Below are positions 1-8,744 of a DNA stretch of 33,988 bases, piece by piece. The notes under the pieces were generated by a model, which worked only from the letters and a program-made list of their open reading frames with translations, was not told the DNA's origin and made no database searches. The stretch comes from Agathobacter sp. (GTDB lineage Bacteria; Bacillota; Clostridia; Lachnospirales; Lachnospiraceae). Location of the stretch: NCBI GenBank assembly GCA_022772675.1, contig JALEZW010000028.1:1-33988 (forward strand). The letters run 5' to 3'. Each line of letters opens with the position of its first letter. Positions within the stretch are counted from its first letter, which is position 1. The position numbers were made by a program, and so were the translations under genes.

Positions 1-4
1 TTTA

Positions 5-30
5 CGGCTGGTTTATTACGCAGCCAGCCG
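5..30. other. Short inverted repeat at window edge
   Basis: CGGCTGG (5-11) and CCAGCCG (24-30) are perfect complements with a 12-nt loop, just ahead of the 23-bp repeats. There is no T-run after it, so it is not a terminator. Its role is unknown and it may be truncated by the window edge. Confidence 0.4.
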
Positions 31-35
31 GGGCA

Positions 36-130
36 TTGCAACTTTGTCCAATTTGGACATGCAACAATGTCCAAAAACGTTTTGCAACAATGTCCAAAAA
101 TATTTTGCAATTTTGTCCAAAAAGTGCTTG
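36..130. repeat. Tandem 23-bp repeats (about 4 copies)
   Basis: A unit of the form TTGCAACAATGTCCAAAAA plus a few bases recurs with an exact 23-bp period. Units begin at 36, 59, 82 and 105, and a fifth partial unit begins at 128 with TTGCAAAAA. The first unit also contains a dyad TGTCCA-att-TGGACA (45-59). Because 23 is not a multiple of three, the repeat passes through all three frames of the ORF that overlaps it, so selection is probably on the DNA or RNA, or the array is a recent slippage product. Confidence 0.85.
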
Positions 131-262
131 CAAAAAACAATCATCATCGCAGTGGCAGCCGGCATTGCAGGGCTTCTGTATATCTTTGCAAAGAGCACTC
201 TGCTTCCGAACATCCAGGACAAGCTTACAACACTGGTGAACAACTGGTTCAACCATTCATAA
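44..262 (+). CDS. Small single-span membrane protein, DUF6133-like C-terminus (possibly 5'-partial)
   Basis: The C-terminal 43 residues hold one clear hydrophobic span (TIIIAVAAGIAGLLYIF) followed by a short polar tail rich in Leu, Gln and Asn. This resembles my memory of small DUF6133-type proteins encoded in Firmicutes conjugation operons, which also end in a membrane helix and a tail like LPTLTQRIQDMFN. The N-terminal half is encoded by the 23-bp tandem repeats and is Cys/Gln/Asn-rich with no family resemblance. The frame has no stop back to base 2, so the true start may lie outside the window, at ATG 44, or at TTG 128 just before the membrane span. It ends directly at the ribosome site of the next gene, so it belongs to the transfer operon. 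The gene may have lost its original 5' half to the repeat array. Confidence 0.5.
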   Translation: MSNLDMQQCPKTFCNNVQKYFAILSKKCLQKTIIIAVAAGIAGLLYIFAKSTLLPNIQDKLTTLVNNWFNHS

Positions 263-271
263 GGAGGGAAC

Positions 272-1237
272 ATGAGAAAAAGTGCAGGAAAACGGGCCGG
301 GACAGGGAACATGAAACGGCTGATTCCGGCGGGAAAGAAAACCCTTCATTCCATGGGGCTGGTTTCCTTTGACCCGGAGGGCATGTTCTGTTTTGAAACG
401 AACCGCTGGCTTATGGTGTATGAAGCACCGAAAGAAATGTCCGGGACACTGGCAGGAATAAGCCCGAAACTTTGCGGAAGGCTCAGGATTACGATGCACT
501 GGGGAGATCTGGGTGGCAGGGAAACCTGCCACCTTTCCCTTATGGAGAATGCAGAGGATCCCGCGGAAGCAGAAAGCCTGTTTGCGGAGGATGAAGCAGT
601 GCTCCTTTCCATGTGTGTCATCCGCCGGATGTCCGTGGATGAAGTGATGACTGAGACGACAGCAAATTTCCATAATAAAACGAGGTTTTCCTATGCCTCT
701 GCAGTGCGGGGAAGAAAGGACTGGGAGAAGGAGTGTTTTGCAGCGGTAAAGGAAGAAACAGATTATTTTGTTTCCGGGAGAAATTACGGGGAGAGCTTTC
801 TTATCCTATCCTATCCATCCAAAGGAGGGGCTGAGTTTATAAGCACCTTGAGAAAACTGGGGTGTGAGATCTTTCTTGGTATCGATCTGTATGCCCTTAA
901 TGGGGAGGAACAGGCAGATTTTGATCGGACGCTGGAAAAGCATTACAACAGAAGGATCCCTGCCCGTGAGGCAGGGGAGAACGTAAATTTATCCATGGGC
1001 ATTGCGGTCGTATGTGATTCTCTGGACGCAGTGCGGATCGTAGAGCAGACGCTCTCGGCAGTCGCCGCAAGAAACGGGTTTCTTCTTACACCTGCATACG
1101 GGATGCAGAAGAAGTATTATTACAGCCTTGCAAGCTTTGGAATGGAGGATGCAAAAATCATGAGAAATACCGATGCCGGGACAGTGATGCAGATGTTGGG
1201 AGGTGAAGCTTATGAAGATGCCGCGTTCGAGGTATGA
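272..1237 (+). CDS. Hypothetical conjugation-operon protein (321 aa)
   Basis: I do not recognise a family. The protein has no signal peptide or membrane span and looks soluble and mixed alpha/beta. The start is ATG 272, preceded by AAGGAGGG (261-268). Its stop overlaps the next gene, the VirB4 ATPase, by about 26 bases, which implies translational coupling and a role next to that ATPase at the membrane base of the transfer channel. It could be a diverged relative of the VirB4 N-terminal domain, which also lacks an ATPase motif, but this is a guess from position. A second possible start is ATG 311. Confidence 0.75.
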   Translation: MRKSAGKRAGTGNMKRLIPAGKKTLHSMGLVSFDPEGMFCFETNRWLMVYEAPKEMSGTLAGISPKLCGRLRITMHWGDLGGRETCHLSLMENAEDPAEAESLFAEDEAVLLSMCVIRRMSVDEVMTETTANFHNKTRFSYASAVRGRKDWEKECFAAVKEETDYFVSGRNYGESFLILSYPSKGGAEFISTLRKLGCEIFLGIDLYALNGEEQADFDRTLEKHYNRRIPAREAGENVNLSMGIAVVCDSLDAVRIVEQTLSAVAARNGFLLTPAYGMQKKYYYSLASFGMEDAKIMRNTDAGTVMQMLGGEAYEDAAFEV

Positions 1238-3704
1238 ACAGACAAAGATCTGTGATGAACCGTATGTAAAGGAGATGGCGGGGGTGCAGGATCTTTTTTC
1301 TATTGTGAGCATTGATGCGGGCGGTATATTTGAACTGCCGGGGAAAAAGTTTTCCAGGCTCTATGTGTTAAGTGACATCAATTTTTCCGGTGTCACGGAT
1401 GAGGAGCAGAAGTCCATCATCATCAACTTTTCCAGGGTATTAAAAACGATACCCTGCAGGTTCTCCTATGCCGTGGCCAATGAATATGTAAATGAGAAGC
1501 AGTTCCATGAGAAGGTCCTCTATGCCATGAAGAATGACAGGTATGATGACCTTAGGAAAAGCTTTAACAAGATCATAAAGGACAAGGTAAGTGATGCAAA
1601 GCAGGGGCTTTACCAGACTATCTATCTTACACTGACGATAGAAGCAGAGGATCTTTCCGATGCAGCAGGCACCTTTGCATCCATGGAAAGTGCCATCCGG
1701 AGTGCCTTTGTGGGGATCGGGGTCAACGGCATCCAGGGAAGCGTGGTGCGCCCTGTGGGGATCAATGAGCGGATACAGCTTCTCTACCGCCTTACCCATG
1801 CCGGGATGAACAGCAGCTATCAGTTTGATTTTGACAGGGAACTTAAGATGGGCCATGACTGGACCAATATCCTTGCCCCTGCCAGCGTATGCTTTGAGAA
1901 TGAATCCTTTACCATGAACGGCCAGACGGGAAAGGTGTTTTATGTGGAGGAATTTCCCAAGAGTCTGGAGAGCGACATGGTGGCAGCTTTATCAAAGATC
2001 AACTGTACCAGTTATATCTCCATCAATAATGAGCTTTTGGACACGGAGGCGTTTAAACAGGAGATTTCCAGAAAGTATATGGGTATCGGCATGAAAATCG
2101 AGAACGAGAAGCAGAGAAACCGAAACAATAACGACTATCTGGCGGATGCCAGCCAGAAGCTTCTTAATGAGAAGGAGAAGCTGGATGGGTTTTCAAAGGA
2201 ACTGGATACGAGTGACGACCACTATTTTAATACCACCATGCTGATCCTCGTCATGGCAGAGTCCGGGGAGGCACTTTCGCAGATCGAGGAGAAGCTTAGC
2301 AATACAGCCTCCTTAAAATCGGTTAAGCTAAAGAGCTGTTTTGGAAAGCAGAGGGAAGCACTAAATTCCGTTCTGCCTCTTGGAATCCAGGAGTTTAAAA
2401 GGGTAACCAATCTTTCGTCCTCCTGCCTTGCCATGATGATGCCCTTTAAGACGCAGGAACTAAACGATGCAAACGGCAATTATTACGGCATCAACCAGCT
2501 GTCCCAGAATGCGATCTTTGCGGATAAGAAGAAATTGAAAAACCATAATGGCCTGATTTTAGGCCAGTCCGGATCCGGAAAATCCGTCTTTGCAAAGGCA
2601 GAGATTATCAGCACCTTTTTAAACGGAGGGGGAGACCAGATTATGATCATCGATCCCCAGTCCGAATACGGACCCCTTGCAAGTGTAACGGATGGGACCG
2701 TTATCTCCTTTGACAGCACGAAGGAGTTTTACCTAAATCCCATGGATGTGGATTTTTACGGTGTGGATTACACGAAGCTGAGGGAGATCATTGCGGATAA
2801 GGCGGATTTTATCCTGTCCCTTTTGTCCAGCTGCTTAAAGAGGGAGCTTCTTCCCGAGGAACAGGGAATCGTGGACGGGGTCATTGAAAAAGTGTATTCG
2901 AGAAATTATGTCTTGAGAAAACGCTTAAACGGGGGGACGGCAGAAGAAAACGAGTTTGAGGTTCCGGGCTATATGAAAACAGAAAGCCCCCTGTCTTTTG
3001 CGGCATCCGGCATGGAAAATAAGGAACAGGTAAGGGCATATTCCCCGACCCTGCAGGATGTGTACCAGGGTCTTCTGGATGAGGGCAGCACACTGGGGAA
3101 CCATCTGGCAGCAGGGCTTGAGATCTTTGTGAACGGATCCTTAAACCTGTTCAACCACAGGACCAATGTCAATCTGGACAACCGGTTCATCGTTTTTGAT
3201 CTTTCGGGGCTTAAGGACAACCTGCGGGTGACATCCATGCTCATCATGATGGAGACTGTACGTTCTAAAATCAGGGAAAATGCGGCAGAAAACCGTTGGA
3301 CCCATCTGTATATTGATGAGTTCCATGAGCTTCTCGGGGCTGAGCCGGTGGCAGTGTTTGTCCTTAAGCTGTGGAAGGAAATCCGCAAGATGAGCGGGAT
3401 CCTAAACGGCATTACCCAGAATATGTCCGATCTTTTGAATGATGACAGTGACGGAAGGCTGCAGGCGATTCTTTCCAACACGGAATATTTTGCCCTGCTC
3501 AGCCAGTCTACCCTGGATAAGGAGAAGCTGATGCAGTTTCTGCCGGGCATCAGCCCCGCCATGTTCAATTTCGTGGATAATGCAGCATCGGGTACGGGAC
3601 TTTTAAAGATGGGGCCGGTCACAGTGCCTTTTGACATGCGTATGGATACGGACAGCAGAATCTATGAGATTGTCAATACGGATGGTGGCGGCTATGGAGT
3701 TTAA
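1212..3704 (+). CDS. virB4: VirB4/TraE-type conjugation ATPase
   Basis: This is the hexameric ATPase that powers substrate translocation and pilus assembly at the inner face of type IV secretion channels. A Walker A loop GQSGSGKS lies at residues 451-458 and a Walker B segment LYIDEFHEL has Asp702-Glu703; the stretch FIVFDLSGL just before it is typical of VirB4. The N-terminal ~400 residues form the non-catalytic VirB4 domain. At about 830 residues it has the usual length. I chose ATG 1212 because GGGAGG (1198-1203) sits 8 bases ahead; GTG 1203 would overlap the ribosome site. It overlaps the upstream gene and is overlapped by the downstream hydrolase gene, so the three are coupled. All catalytic motifs are intact. 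Confidence 0.93.
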   Translation: MKMPRSRYEQTKICDEPYVKEMAGVQDLFSIVSIDAGGIFELPGKKFSRLYVLSDINFSGVTDEEQKSIIINFSRVLKTIPCRFSYAVANEYVNEKQFHEKVLYAMKNDRYDDLRKSFNKIIKDKVSDAKQGLYQTIYLTLTIEAEDLSDAAGTFASMESAIRSAFVGIGVNGIQGSVVRPVGINERIQLLYRLTHAGMNSSYQFDFDRELKMGHDWTNILAPASVCFENESFTMNGQTGKVFYVEEFPKSLESDMVAALSKINCTSYISINNELLDTEAFKQEISRKYMGIGMKIENEKQRNRNNNDYLADASQKLLNEKEKLDGFSKELDTSDDHYFNTTMLILVMAESGEALSQIEEKLSNTASLKSVKLKSCFGKQREALNSVLPLGIQEFKRVTNLSSSCLAMMMPFKTQELNDANGNYYGINQLSQNAIFADKKKLKNHNGLILGQSGSGKSVFAKAEIISTFLNGGGDQIMIIDPQSEYGPLASVTDGTVISFDSTKEFYLNPMDVDFYGVDYTKLREIIADKADFILSLLSSCLKRELLPEEQGIVDGVIEKVYSRNYVLRKRLNGGTAEENEFEVPGYMKTESPLSFAASGMENKEQVRAYSPTLQDVYQGLLDEGSTLGNHLAAGLEIFVNGSLNLFNHRTNVNLDNRFIVFDLSGLKDNLRVTSMLIMMETVRSKIRENAAENRWTHLYIDEFHELLGAEPVAVFVLKLWKEIRKMSGILNGITQNMSDLLNDDSDGRLQAILSNTEYFALLSQSTLDKEKLMQFLPGISPAMFNFVDNAASGTGLLKMGPVTVPFDMRMDTDSRIYEIVNTDGGGYGV

Positions 3705-4869
3705 GAAGAGCAGCACGGTCTTTGAGTCCGGGAACCATTTTAAGGATGAGATGAAACGTTTTGTCGCGGAGGAAGCAAAGGATTCCGGCAGCGGCCATAA
3801 CGACGCGGCCTCTGCAGACCTGGATGAAGCGGCAGAAAAAATCCTTCGTATCAGCAGTGAAAAGAATAAAAAAGCGGCAGCAGAACAGAAAAAGATCCTA
3901 AAGGAACTCAAAAACGAGGAGTTTGTAAGCGGTAAGAACGGGGATTTCGCAGATAAAATGAGGGGTCAGATAAAGGGAGCGGAGTCATCTGGAGCAGATA
4001 CTGTAAATAAGGAAGCTGACAGGCGGGAGCGGGAAACAAAAAAGACAAGGAAAAAGGAGCAGAAGAAGGCTGCATCCAAAACGGCAGTCGCCACAATGCT
4101 TCGGGCAAAGAAGGATATGTCCAATGATCTCTCGTCGGATAAGGCAACGGGAAATGCCTTTTCCGACGGGCAGACCGGTCTTCTTAAAACCTTTTCGGAT
4201 CTTTTGAATCCCGTCAGGTGGCTGAAGTCGTTTCTTGTGCACCTTGCCATGATCCTGGCACCTTTTGCAGGGGTCTTTCTTCTGGTGGCAGTGCTTGTCA
4301 TCATCATTGTGATGTTTTTGTTTTCCGTCCTGCAGCCCATGGGGGAAGTGGGAGATGCCCTGAACCGGTATCTGCAGGTGGTCCAGGTGGAGTCGGACAC
4401 CTTCCGCAACACCGCATTCTCCGAGGAAGAGATTGATGAGATTGTGGAAGAGAGCGGATGCGATGAGACCGAAGAGAAAGTCCTCAGGTTTGCATTAAGC
4501 AAAGTGGGATTTCCCTACAGCCAGGCCAACAGGACCAGCGGGGCAGCCTATGACTGCAGTTCCCTTGCTTATTATGCCTGGAAGAAGGCCGGGTATGACA
4601 TAAGCTATGGAACCGGGTATCCGCCTTCCGCTGCGGAAGGGGCGAGGATGCTGGAAAGCCGGGATAACAAGCTTTCGGTCACAGATTTAAAGCCCGGGGA
4701 CCTCATTTACTATGGAGGAAAACCCAATGGCAGGTATATGGGAATCTATCATGTGGCCATATACGTGGGAAAAGGGAAAGCAGTGGAAGCCTATAACGAG
4801 AGATACGGGGTCATATACCAGAATTTAAGGACAGAGAATGCTGTGATGGTATGCAGGCCTGATTTATAG
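3694..4869 (+). CDS. Membrane-anchored NlpC/P60 peptidoglycan hydrolase (VirB1-like role)
   Basis: The last ~120 residues are an NlpC/P60 cysteine peptidase: YDCSSLAYYAW gives the nucleophile Cys288, GDLIYY follows, and YHVAIYVG supplies His353. These enzymes cut peptide stems of peptidoglycan and in Gram-positive conjugation open the wall for the transfer channel. The first ~180 residues are very Lys/Glu/Ala-rich and charged, and should be cytoplasmic. A membrane span lies at about residues 182-213 (LAMILAPFAGVFLLVAVLVI), leaving the enzyme outside. ATG 3694 overlaps the end of virB4 by 11 bases; in-frame ATG 3682 is an alternative. Unlike many ICE homologues I see no separate lysozyme-like domain before the NlpC/P60 domain. 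Confidence 0.9.
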   Translation: MEFKKSSTVFESGNHFKDEMKRFVAEEAKDSGSGHNDAASADLDEAAEKILRISSEKNKKAAAEQKKILKELKNEEFVSGKNGDFADKMRGQIKGAESSGADTVNKEADRRERETKKTRKKEQKKAASKTAVATMLRAKKDMSNDLSSDKATGNAFSDGQTGLLKTFSDLLNPVRWLKSFLVHLAMILAPFAGVFLLVAVLVIIIVMFLFSVLQPMGEVGDALNRYLQVVQVESDTFRNTAFSEEEIDEIVEESGCDETEEKVLRFALSKVGFPYSQANRTSGAAYDCSSLAYYAWKKAGYDISYGTGYPPSAAEGARMLESRDNKLSVTDLKPGDLIYYGGKPNGRYMGIYHVAIYVGKGKAVEAYNERYGVIYQNLRTENAVMVCRPDL

Positions 4870-4886
4870 AGGAAAGGAGTTTTGGC

Positions 4887-6341
4887 ATGGCAGATGAAAT
4901 CGCACAGGTGGTGGAACTGGAATACAAGGGTGCCTATTATCTGTTTAAGGGGACAAAAGAGATGATTGCGCTTATGGTCAGATCTGTCAAGGCACTGTCA
5001 GACCGGCATCATAGGAAATACCTGGATAAGCCGGGGTGCTGCGACTGGAAGAAGATGCAGGAGATCTCAAACGGGACGCCGCCGATTTTAGAGTTCCCTA
5101 AGGAGATGTTTGAAGAAATGACAAAAGTGACAAAATCCGGGGAACGGATCAGACAGAAATCGGAATTTGACCGCTACTGTGAGAAATACGGGCTCCGGTT
5201 CTGCATCATGCCGGACTTAAACCCGGAGGATGATTATATCCCGGTTGCAGTCCCGGCCCAGGATGTGGGGATCCATAAGGAACAGATCAAAGCCGTCATG
5301 GAGCGGCGGATTCTTAGGGAAGAGCAAAAGGATAAGAGTATGGAGGAACGGATCACAAAGGCCAGGGAGGATATGGAGAATGCAGTGACGGAGGAACAGA
5401 GGAAAAAGGCAAAGGAGGAACTCTCCATGCTTTTCGATGAAAAGACTGAGAATGCGGATCTTCTCAAGGAATCGAAACAGAAGATGGAGCATGACAATGA
5501 GATTGACTTTGCGGAGTACTTAAAGCAGGGAGAGGGAACCCTCTTTGAAACGGATCCGGATGCGGCATTAAAACAGGAGAATGCCTGCGGTTTTGTCAGG
5601 GAATATATGCCTTATGAGTGCATGTGGCCCGTCAGGGATGAGGATCATGTGCCGGAGAGCGGGGAGGTCTTTTACAGCCAGACCACAGAGGATGAGAAGA
5701 TTCATATGATTAAGCGGGAATTTAAGAAAGACGACAGCGGGCATATCTATTCCGAGTATAAGGTGAAGATTCCGGATTCCACGGAAGTAAAGGTCTATTC
5801 GGATTACGGGATGGACAAAGAGCAGTGGAAAAAGCAGCTCCCGGTGCTCCTTCGGGAGGCAGGTCTTTTAAATGAGCAGAAAACGGCCGTCGTCACGTCG
5901 GAGGAGCGGTTTAAAAAGTACCGCAGGTATCTGGAAGAAAATTTTAGGGAAGCTTCTCCGGGGAAAGCAGCCGGGGAAGCGGTATCCTGCAGCAGTCCTG
6001 AGGCGGAGGCGTTTATTCATGACAGTAATGAAAGCGTACTGGAGAAAAAAGACTACGAGGAGTCCAGAGTCCGGACGATATCGGTTCCGCTGGAAACACT
6101 GATGCCGGATGAGGAGGAGATTTTGTGCCTGCAGGCAGGGGATGACCTGGTAAAGGGAGTTGAATTATCGGGCGTAAACGGGAATGCTGCAGAAATCGGG
6201 TTGTATGATGAAAAGAATTACCCCGTTTTCAAACCGGATGGGAGCAGGGAGTTACTTACGGGTGCAGCCCTTGCAGAAAAGCTCACGGCAGGTGGAAGAG
6301 GGGCATTTCCGGCGGAAGGGAAAGGAAGGAGGATGCGATGA
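4887..6341 (+). CDS. PcfB-like (DUF3801-type) relaxosome accessory protein, tentative
   Basis: The N-terminus (VVELEYKGAYYLFKGTKEM) resembles the start of PcfB/DUF3801 proteins, which in Gram-positive plasmids bridge the relaxase and the PcfC coupling ATPase. Position agrees: it lies directly before the VirD4/PcfC homologue and overlaps it by 4 bases (ATGA). PcfB proteins are usually much shorter; this 484-residue protein adds a charged, probably coiled-coil stretch (about 130-215, rich in EEQ/KAK) and an unrecognised C-terminal half. It has no membrane span. Start ATG 4887 has AGGAAAGGAG upstream. The family call rests on about 20 residues plus context; the rest is hypothetical. Confidence 0.6.
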   Translation: MADEIAQVVELEYKGAYYLFKGTKEMIALMVRSVKALSDRHHRKYLDKPGCCDWKKMQEISNGTPPILEFPKEMFEEMTKVTKSGERIRQKSEFDRYCEKYGLRFCIMPDLNPEDDYIPVAVPAQDVGIHKEQIKAVMERRILREEQKDKSMEERITKAREDMENAVTEEQRKKAKEELSMLFDEKTENADLLKESKQKMEHDNEIDFAEYLKQGEGTLFETDPDAALKQENACGFVREYMPYECMWPVRDEDHVPESGEVFYSQTTEDEKIHMIKREFKKDDSGHIYSEYKVKIPDSTEVKVYSDYGMDKEQWKKQLPVLLREAGLLNEQKTAVVTSEERFKKYRRYLEENFREASPGKAAGEAVSCSSPEAEAFIHDSNESVLEKKDYEESRVRTISVPLETLMPDEEEILCLQAGDDLVKGVELSGVNGNAAEIGLYDEKNYPVFKPDGSRELLTGAALAEKLTAGGRGAFPAEGKGRRMR

Positions 6342-8656
6342 GACGGACAACATCCATAAAAAAGCATACAGAGACCGTAAAACAGACACTTCTTGCATAT
6401 GCCGCAGGTTCCATCGCCTGCGTGTACGCTGGTTTTTTGTGCGGGGCGGCCTGGGTGCCGGACAATGACCTCTTTGAATTCCTTCAGAACTTCATGCAGT
6501 TTGTTATTGCAGAGCATCATTTCCTGGTGGGAGTCACGAAAGCGACTCCCGCCTTTGTGTGTGCTTTTTTAACCGCTTTCTCCCTGTTCTTTGTCATGGA
6601 GAAAACGAAGTTTGAGCATCCGTTTGCCGGGCAGGAGTATGGAAACGCAAAGTGGGGAAATGCAAAGGACTTTACCCGCATGTTTGCGGATCATGACGAA
6701 AAAAACGAAGTGGAAGTGGTGACAGGGGATGCATCCGCAGGGGAGAAGATCAAAGTGAACTGTAAAAATTACTGGCTGGCAGAAGGTGTGTATCTGTCCA
6801 TTGACAACGTGAACACGGCAAATCTGAACATGCTGGTGGTGGGACCTCCGGGATCCGGAAAGTCCTTCCGCCTGGCAAGGCCCATGTTAAGCCAGCTCTG
6901 CGGGAATTTCCTCGTGACGGACCCCAAAGGAGAGCTGTATAAGCAGACGGGGCAGTATTTTGAGGATAACGGGTATGAAGTGATGGTCATGAACGTGGAA
7001 TCCGAAGAGGGGATGCCCATGAGCATTCATTTTAATCCCTTTTCCTATATCCGCAACGAGTCGGATATCATGTCCATCGCCGGGATCCTGATGAAATCCA
7101 CGACCCCGCCGGATGATGCCGGAAGCAGCAATGACCAGTTCTTTGAGCAGAGCGCGGAGGTGCTCCTTACCTCTCTCATCTATATCATGAAGGATTACTA
7201 TCCCAAAGAAAAGAGAAACTGGGCAGAGTTTGTAAAGCTTCTGAATTCCACCACGGTCTATACCAAAGCAGACGGTTCCATCGATAACCGGCCGGGAGGC
7301 ATTCTGGATATTGCAAAGAAGGCACAGCTCAAATGGAAAAAGCACCATGATTCGGATTTCCCGGGATATGTGGCGATAGAGAAATATTATAACGGGGCAG
7401 CGGAGACCACCTCTTCCATCGTGGCATCCTTAGATGCCCACTGCCGGTATATGAAGCTTGCGTGCGTCATCGACCTTTTGTCGGAGGATGAGATCAAGAT
7501 TGCGGAGAGCTTTGGTTATTCAAAGCCGTCAGAGGCGTCATCTACGGGAAAGAGGATCCTTTTTATCGTGACCAGTGAGGACAAACGTTATTACGACTGG
7601 ATTCCCAGCATGGTGTATTCGCTGTTTTTTGATGAGCTGTACCATCTGACAGCCGTGGATGCCTCCCTTCATGAGACTCTGCCCCAGCATCTGACATTCC
7701 TCATGGACGAATTTGCCAATGTCACACTGCCGGATTCCTTTGTGGAAAAGCTTTCCACTATGCGAAGCAGGAACATGAGTGCTGTCATCATCGTCCAGAA
7801 CCTGATCCAGTTAAAGCGGAAATTCCCGAAGTTTGACATGGACAAGGATCTGCTCGGAAACTGTTCGGTGATCGATATCCTGGGAGCACCGGATATGGAT
7901 TCCTGCGAGTATCTGAGCAAGCATTTCGGAACCCAGACCATTCATAAGGCCAGCGATTCCGACGCGAAGGATTATAAGGGCAGCAGTTCAAGGTCTGAGG
8001 ATGTTATGCAAAAGCCCCTGCTCTCTGCAGAGGACATCTTTGCCATGAAAAAGGACGGGGAGTGTGCCATCGTGGTCAAGGGGACGGATCCTTTGTTTGA
8101 GCAAAAATGCCGGATGGAAGAGACACCCTTTGTAAAACTTCTCTGCAGGAAGGTGCACCCGTATGATCCGGGAAAACGGAGAAACAGAAGAAAACAGCAG
8201 GGAGAGGAAGCATTGTTCTTATGCGGGGATGCCGCAAAGAGCCAGGCAGATGCGTACAGAAGGAAAGGGATTCCCGTGATTCACCTGACAGGGGAGGATG
8301 CCGAAAACCTGATCCTTTCCGGAAGGATGCATGAACCGGTCACGAAGCTTAAACTCACGGAAGAGATGCAGAAGAAACTGCATGAGAATTACGGCCGGTA
8401 TGTGGATGAACACACAAAGGCTCCGCTTGATTTCTCCGTCTACCGGAACAGGGAGGATGACAGCATGGAAGAAAAGGCACGGTATGTAAAGCGGGCGGAA
8501 ACAGCCCAGAACCTGATCATGGCCGGGTATTCAAGGACACAGATTAAGATTCTTTATGACCTGATCATGGCAGGGTACGATGCAAAACGGATTCAGGCGA
8601 TGTTCCCGCCGGATGCTTCCCTGGAAGAGATTCAAAACTTCATAAAGATCCTGTAG
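6338..8656 (+). CDS. virD4: VirD4/TraG/PcfC-type coupling ATPase
   Basis: The type IV coupling protein brings the relaxase-DNA complex to the transfer channel. Two hydrophobic segments near the N-terminus (about residues 16-40 and 60-88) anchor it in the membrane. The ATPase domain follows with Walker A GPPGSGKS at 169-176 and Walker B TFLMDEFANV with Asp457-Glu458. The segment LLSAEDIFAMKKDGECAIVV is typical of the C-terminal part of VirD4 proteins. At 772 residues it is longer than many homologues; the extra ~130 C-terminal residues contain two similar stretches (NLIMAGYSRTQI and DLIMAGYDAKRI), a small internal repeat that may bind a substrate. The start ATG 6338 overlaps the upstream stop. 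Confidence 0.94.
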   Translation: MRRTTSIKKHTETVKQTLLAYAAGSIACVYAGFLCGAAWVPDNDLFEFLQNFMQFVIAEHHFLVGVTKATPAFVCAFLTAFSLFFVMEKTKFEHPFAGQEYGNAKWGNAKDFTRMFADHDEKNEVEVVTGDASAGEKIKVNCKNYWLAEGVYLSIDNVNTANLNMLVVGPPGSGKSFRLARPMLSQLCGNFLVTDPKGELYKQTGQYFEDNGYEVMVMNVESEEGMPMSIHFNPFSYIRNESDIMSIAGILMKSTTPPDDAGSSNDQFFEQSAEVLLTSLIYIMKDYYPKEKRNWAEFVKLLNSTTVYTKADGSIDNRPGGILDIAKKAQLKWKKHHDSDFPGYVAIEKYYNGAAETTSSIVASLDAHCRYMKLACVIDLLSEDEIKIAESFGYSKPSEASSTGKRILFIVTSEDKRYYDWIPSMVYSLFFDELYHLTAVDASLHETLPQHLTFLMDEFANVTLPDSFVEKLSTMRSRNMSAVIIVQNLIQLKRKFPKFDMDKDLLGNCSVIDILGAPDMDSCEYLSKHFGTQTIHKASDSDAKDYKGSSSRSEDVMQKPLLSAEDIFAMKKDGECAIVVKGTDPLFEQKCRMEETPFVKLLCRKVHPYDPGKRRNRRKQQGEEALFLCGDAAKSQADAYRRKGIPVIHLTGEDAENLILSGRMHEPVTKLKLTEEMQKKLHENYGRYVDEHTKAPLDFSVYRNREDDSMEEKARYVKRAETAQNLIMAGYSRTQIKILYDLIMAGYDAKRIQAMFPPDASLEEIQNFIKIL

Positions 8657-8657
8657 G

Positions 8658-8744
8658 ATTTCTGCAATCAGGTTTTTTATGCTCCAAGTATCTTATGAAA
8701 GGGAAATGAAGCTGCCCTTATCAAGAGGAAAGGAGAGATGTGAC
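8658..8744 (+). promoter_or_regulatory. Conserved 87-nt leader, copy A
   Basis: This leader starts two bases after the virD4 stop and reaches exactly to the ATG of the pilin-like gene. It carries ATTTCTGCAATCAG (8658-8671) and GCTCCAAGTA (8681-8690), both identical in the leader of the excisionase-like gene at 31435-31521. The first 33 bases match at 29 positions and the distance to the start codon is 87 nt in both. Downstream is a hairpin with core AAGGG (8699-8703) / CCCTT (8715-8719), then AGGAAAGGAG. A structured cis-acting RNA or a protein-binding site is likely; there is no T-run. Confidence 0.7.

Noticed and set aside
2969..3637. 222-codon minus-strand ORF opposite virB4
   Set aside because: It mirrors the codon pattern of virB4, has no ribosome site and no recognisable motif.
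8679..8744. 22-codon upstream extension of the pilin-like gene
   Set aside because: It would translate the conserved leader; the other copy of the leader has ACG in place of this ATG.
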